A stretch of 64,000 nucleotides of DNA from Candidatus Pseudobacter hemicellulosilyticus (GTDB taxonomy: Bacteria; Bacteroidota; Bacteroidia; Chitinophagales; Chitinophagaceae), in NCBI GenBank assembly GCA_029202545.1, contig CP119311.1, positions 2,666,001-2,730,000 of the forward strand, written 5' to 3'. A program made the translations under genes and the position numbers. Positions within the stretch are counted from its first letter, which is position 1, and every line of letters begins with the position of its first letter. Below the pieces are notes generated by a model, which saw only the letters and a list, made by a program, of their open reading frames with translations, was not told the DNA's origin and searched no databases. Below are positions 63,334-64,000 of this stretch, in pieces.

Positions 63334-63963
63334 ATGAAAGTATATATGAACAAATTGTTTTTGCTGTTTCTCTTTATTTCTTGTGGAATAAATAACGTAA
63401 AACAAGAAAAGTATGTGAATGGACCTTCGGAAACTAAAAGTAAGAGTGATTCTGCTTTGTATCATTGTATTCCAAAGAGTGATTCCATCATTGATGCGAG
63501 AAATAGTGTTCGTTATGTGGTAATTGATACCTTTTATACCGTAAAGATCAGGCTTGATGGCCTGGATACCTTGCTCCCTTATAAGTTTAATTGTTTGGTC
63601 CCTGAAGGATTAGTGCCTTCAGTTTATTCATTTTCGAACAATTCTTTTTGCCTTCTAAGAGGAGCTGGATTTGATTACCAGGAATTTACAATATCGTATG
63701 TAGAAGACAATAAAATAGTACTCAAATATCTCGAAACTGCAATAGTTGCGGATTTGAAGAGGGAAATTGTTGCCTACCGATCAGGAAACGCTTCCGATTC
63801 CATAGTTGTGGAAAATTTTGTTTCTGGCCAAAAGAAAGCTTTCTCCCTGCCACAAGAGCAACAGAATTTGTCAATCTATAAAGGTGTTTTTAAAGAGAAT
63901 AATTTAGTGTTGTTTTTTTCAGATGATACGCAGATAAAATTTGTAATTCCAGGTGCAATCTAA
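63334..63963 (+). CDS. Candidate lipoprotein immunity protein
   Basis: About 209 residues starting one base after the toxin cassette stop (ATG 63334; ATG 63346 gives the tighter signal MNKLFLLFLFISCGIN, with a lipobox ending in Cys). Predicted lipoprotein facing the periplasm, with beta-rich mature part (YVVIDTFYTVKIRLDGLDTLLPYKFN). A periplasmic neutralising protein fits a peptidoglycan-hydrolase toxin. No family recognised. AT-rich like the cassette, so the pair probably arrived together. Confidence 0.55.
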   Translation: MKVYMNKLFLLFLFISCGINNVKQEKYVNGPSETKSKSDSALYHCIPKSDSIIDARNSVRYVVIDTFYTVKIRLDGLDTLLPYKFNCLVPEGLVPSVYSFSNNSFCLLRGAGFDYQEFTISYVEDNKIVLKYLETAIVADLKREIVAYRSGNASDSIVVENFVSGQKKAFSLPQEQQNLSIYKGVFKENNLVLFFSDDTQIKFVIPGAI

Positions 63964-64000
63964 GAGAGTAATTAATCAAACAACAATAATTGTAACTGGT
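63964..64000. other. Right edge of the window
   Basis: 37 bases of AT-rich sequence after the last stop; nothing seen. Confidence 0.5.

Overview
The window looks like a chromosome segment of a Bacteroidota bacterium, most likely a member of the Chitinophagaceae (inference). The indications are perfect TAnnTTTG -7 promoter boxes, a FecI/FecR-type sigma/anti-sigma pair beside an STN-domain protein, an RteC-family protein, 6-bladed beta-propeller lipoproteins, a TonB-receptor-like OMP_b-brl_3 protein and very large PA14/RHS surface proteins.

Region 1 (1-12.2 kb, + strand) holds almost the whole branched-chain amino acid pathway: leuA (partial at the window edge), leuC, leuD, leuB, then ilvE, ilvD, ilvB, ilvN, ilvC and ilvA. 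Between leuB and ilvE lies a short unlisted gene for a 32-residue leader peptide with ten consecutive Ile/Val codons. A perfect 14-bp terminator hairpin follows it, and a mutually exclusive antiterminator helix can be drawn, so this is a complete Ile/Val attenuator. ilvA follows a cluster of small GC-rich hairpins.

Region 2 (12.2-15.9 kb, - strand) is the known trio of circularly permuted ATP-grasp, alpha-E protein and transglutaminase-like protease. Region 3 (15.9-17.1 kb) carries a SAM-I riboswitch with a perfect -7 box and its own terminator, but the next gene is RteC-like rather than a methionine gene. Region 4 (17.1-20.8 kb) encodes an ECF sigma factor, a FecR-like anti-sigma factor and an STN protein that is not a TonB receptor. 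Region 5 (20.8-27.8 kb) is an AraC-type regulator followed by an RND efflux operon (TolC-like, RND pump, membrane-fusion lipoprotein).

Region 6 (27.8-37.7 kb) is visibly more AT-rich. It encodes a secreted Ser-Gly-repeat/Cys-rich small protein, two beta-propeller proteins, a thioredoxin-like protein, an outer-membrane barrel, a polytopic membrane protein and a family 2 glycosyltransferase. The sequence before it (27.83 kb) and the sequence after it (37.77 kb) share a regulatory motif and a similar start-codon region.

Region 7 (37.7-64 kb) is a tightly packed + strand operon for a polymorphic-toxin-like surface system. Its genes encode a 776-residue predicted outer-membrane protein, a 372-residue secreted protein, a 2532-residue PA14 protein with nine Cys-rich tandem repeats, two smaller secreted proteins, and a 3499-residue RHS protein ending in a HYD1-like ADP-ribosyltransferase tip with an adjacent immunity candidate. 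Downstream are a fragment of a hydrogenase maturation protease and, fused to it at about 62.58 kb, an orphan C-terminal toxin cassette followed by a lipoprotein immunity candidate. This is the signature of an RHS tip-exchange locus. Regions 6 and 7 are the best candidates for under-described biology; the ilv attenuator and the orphan riboswitch are the best RNA findings.
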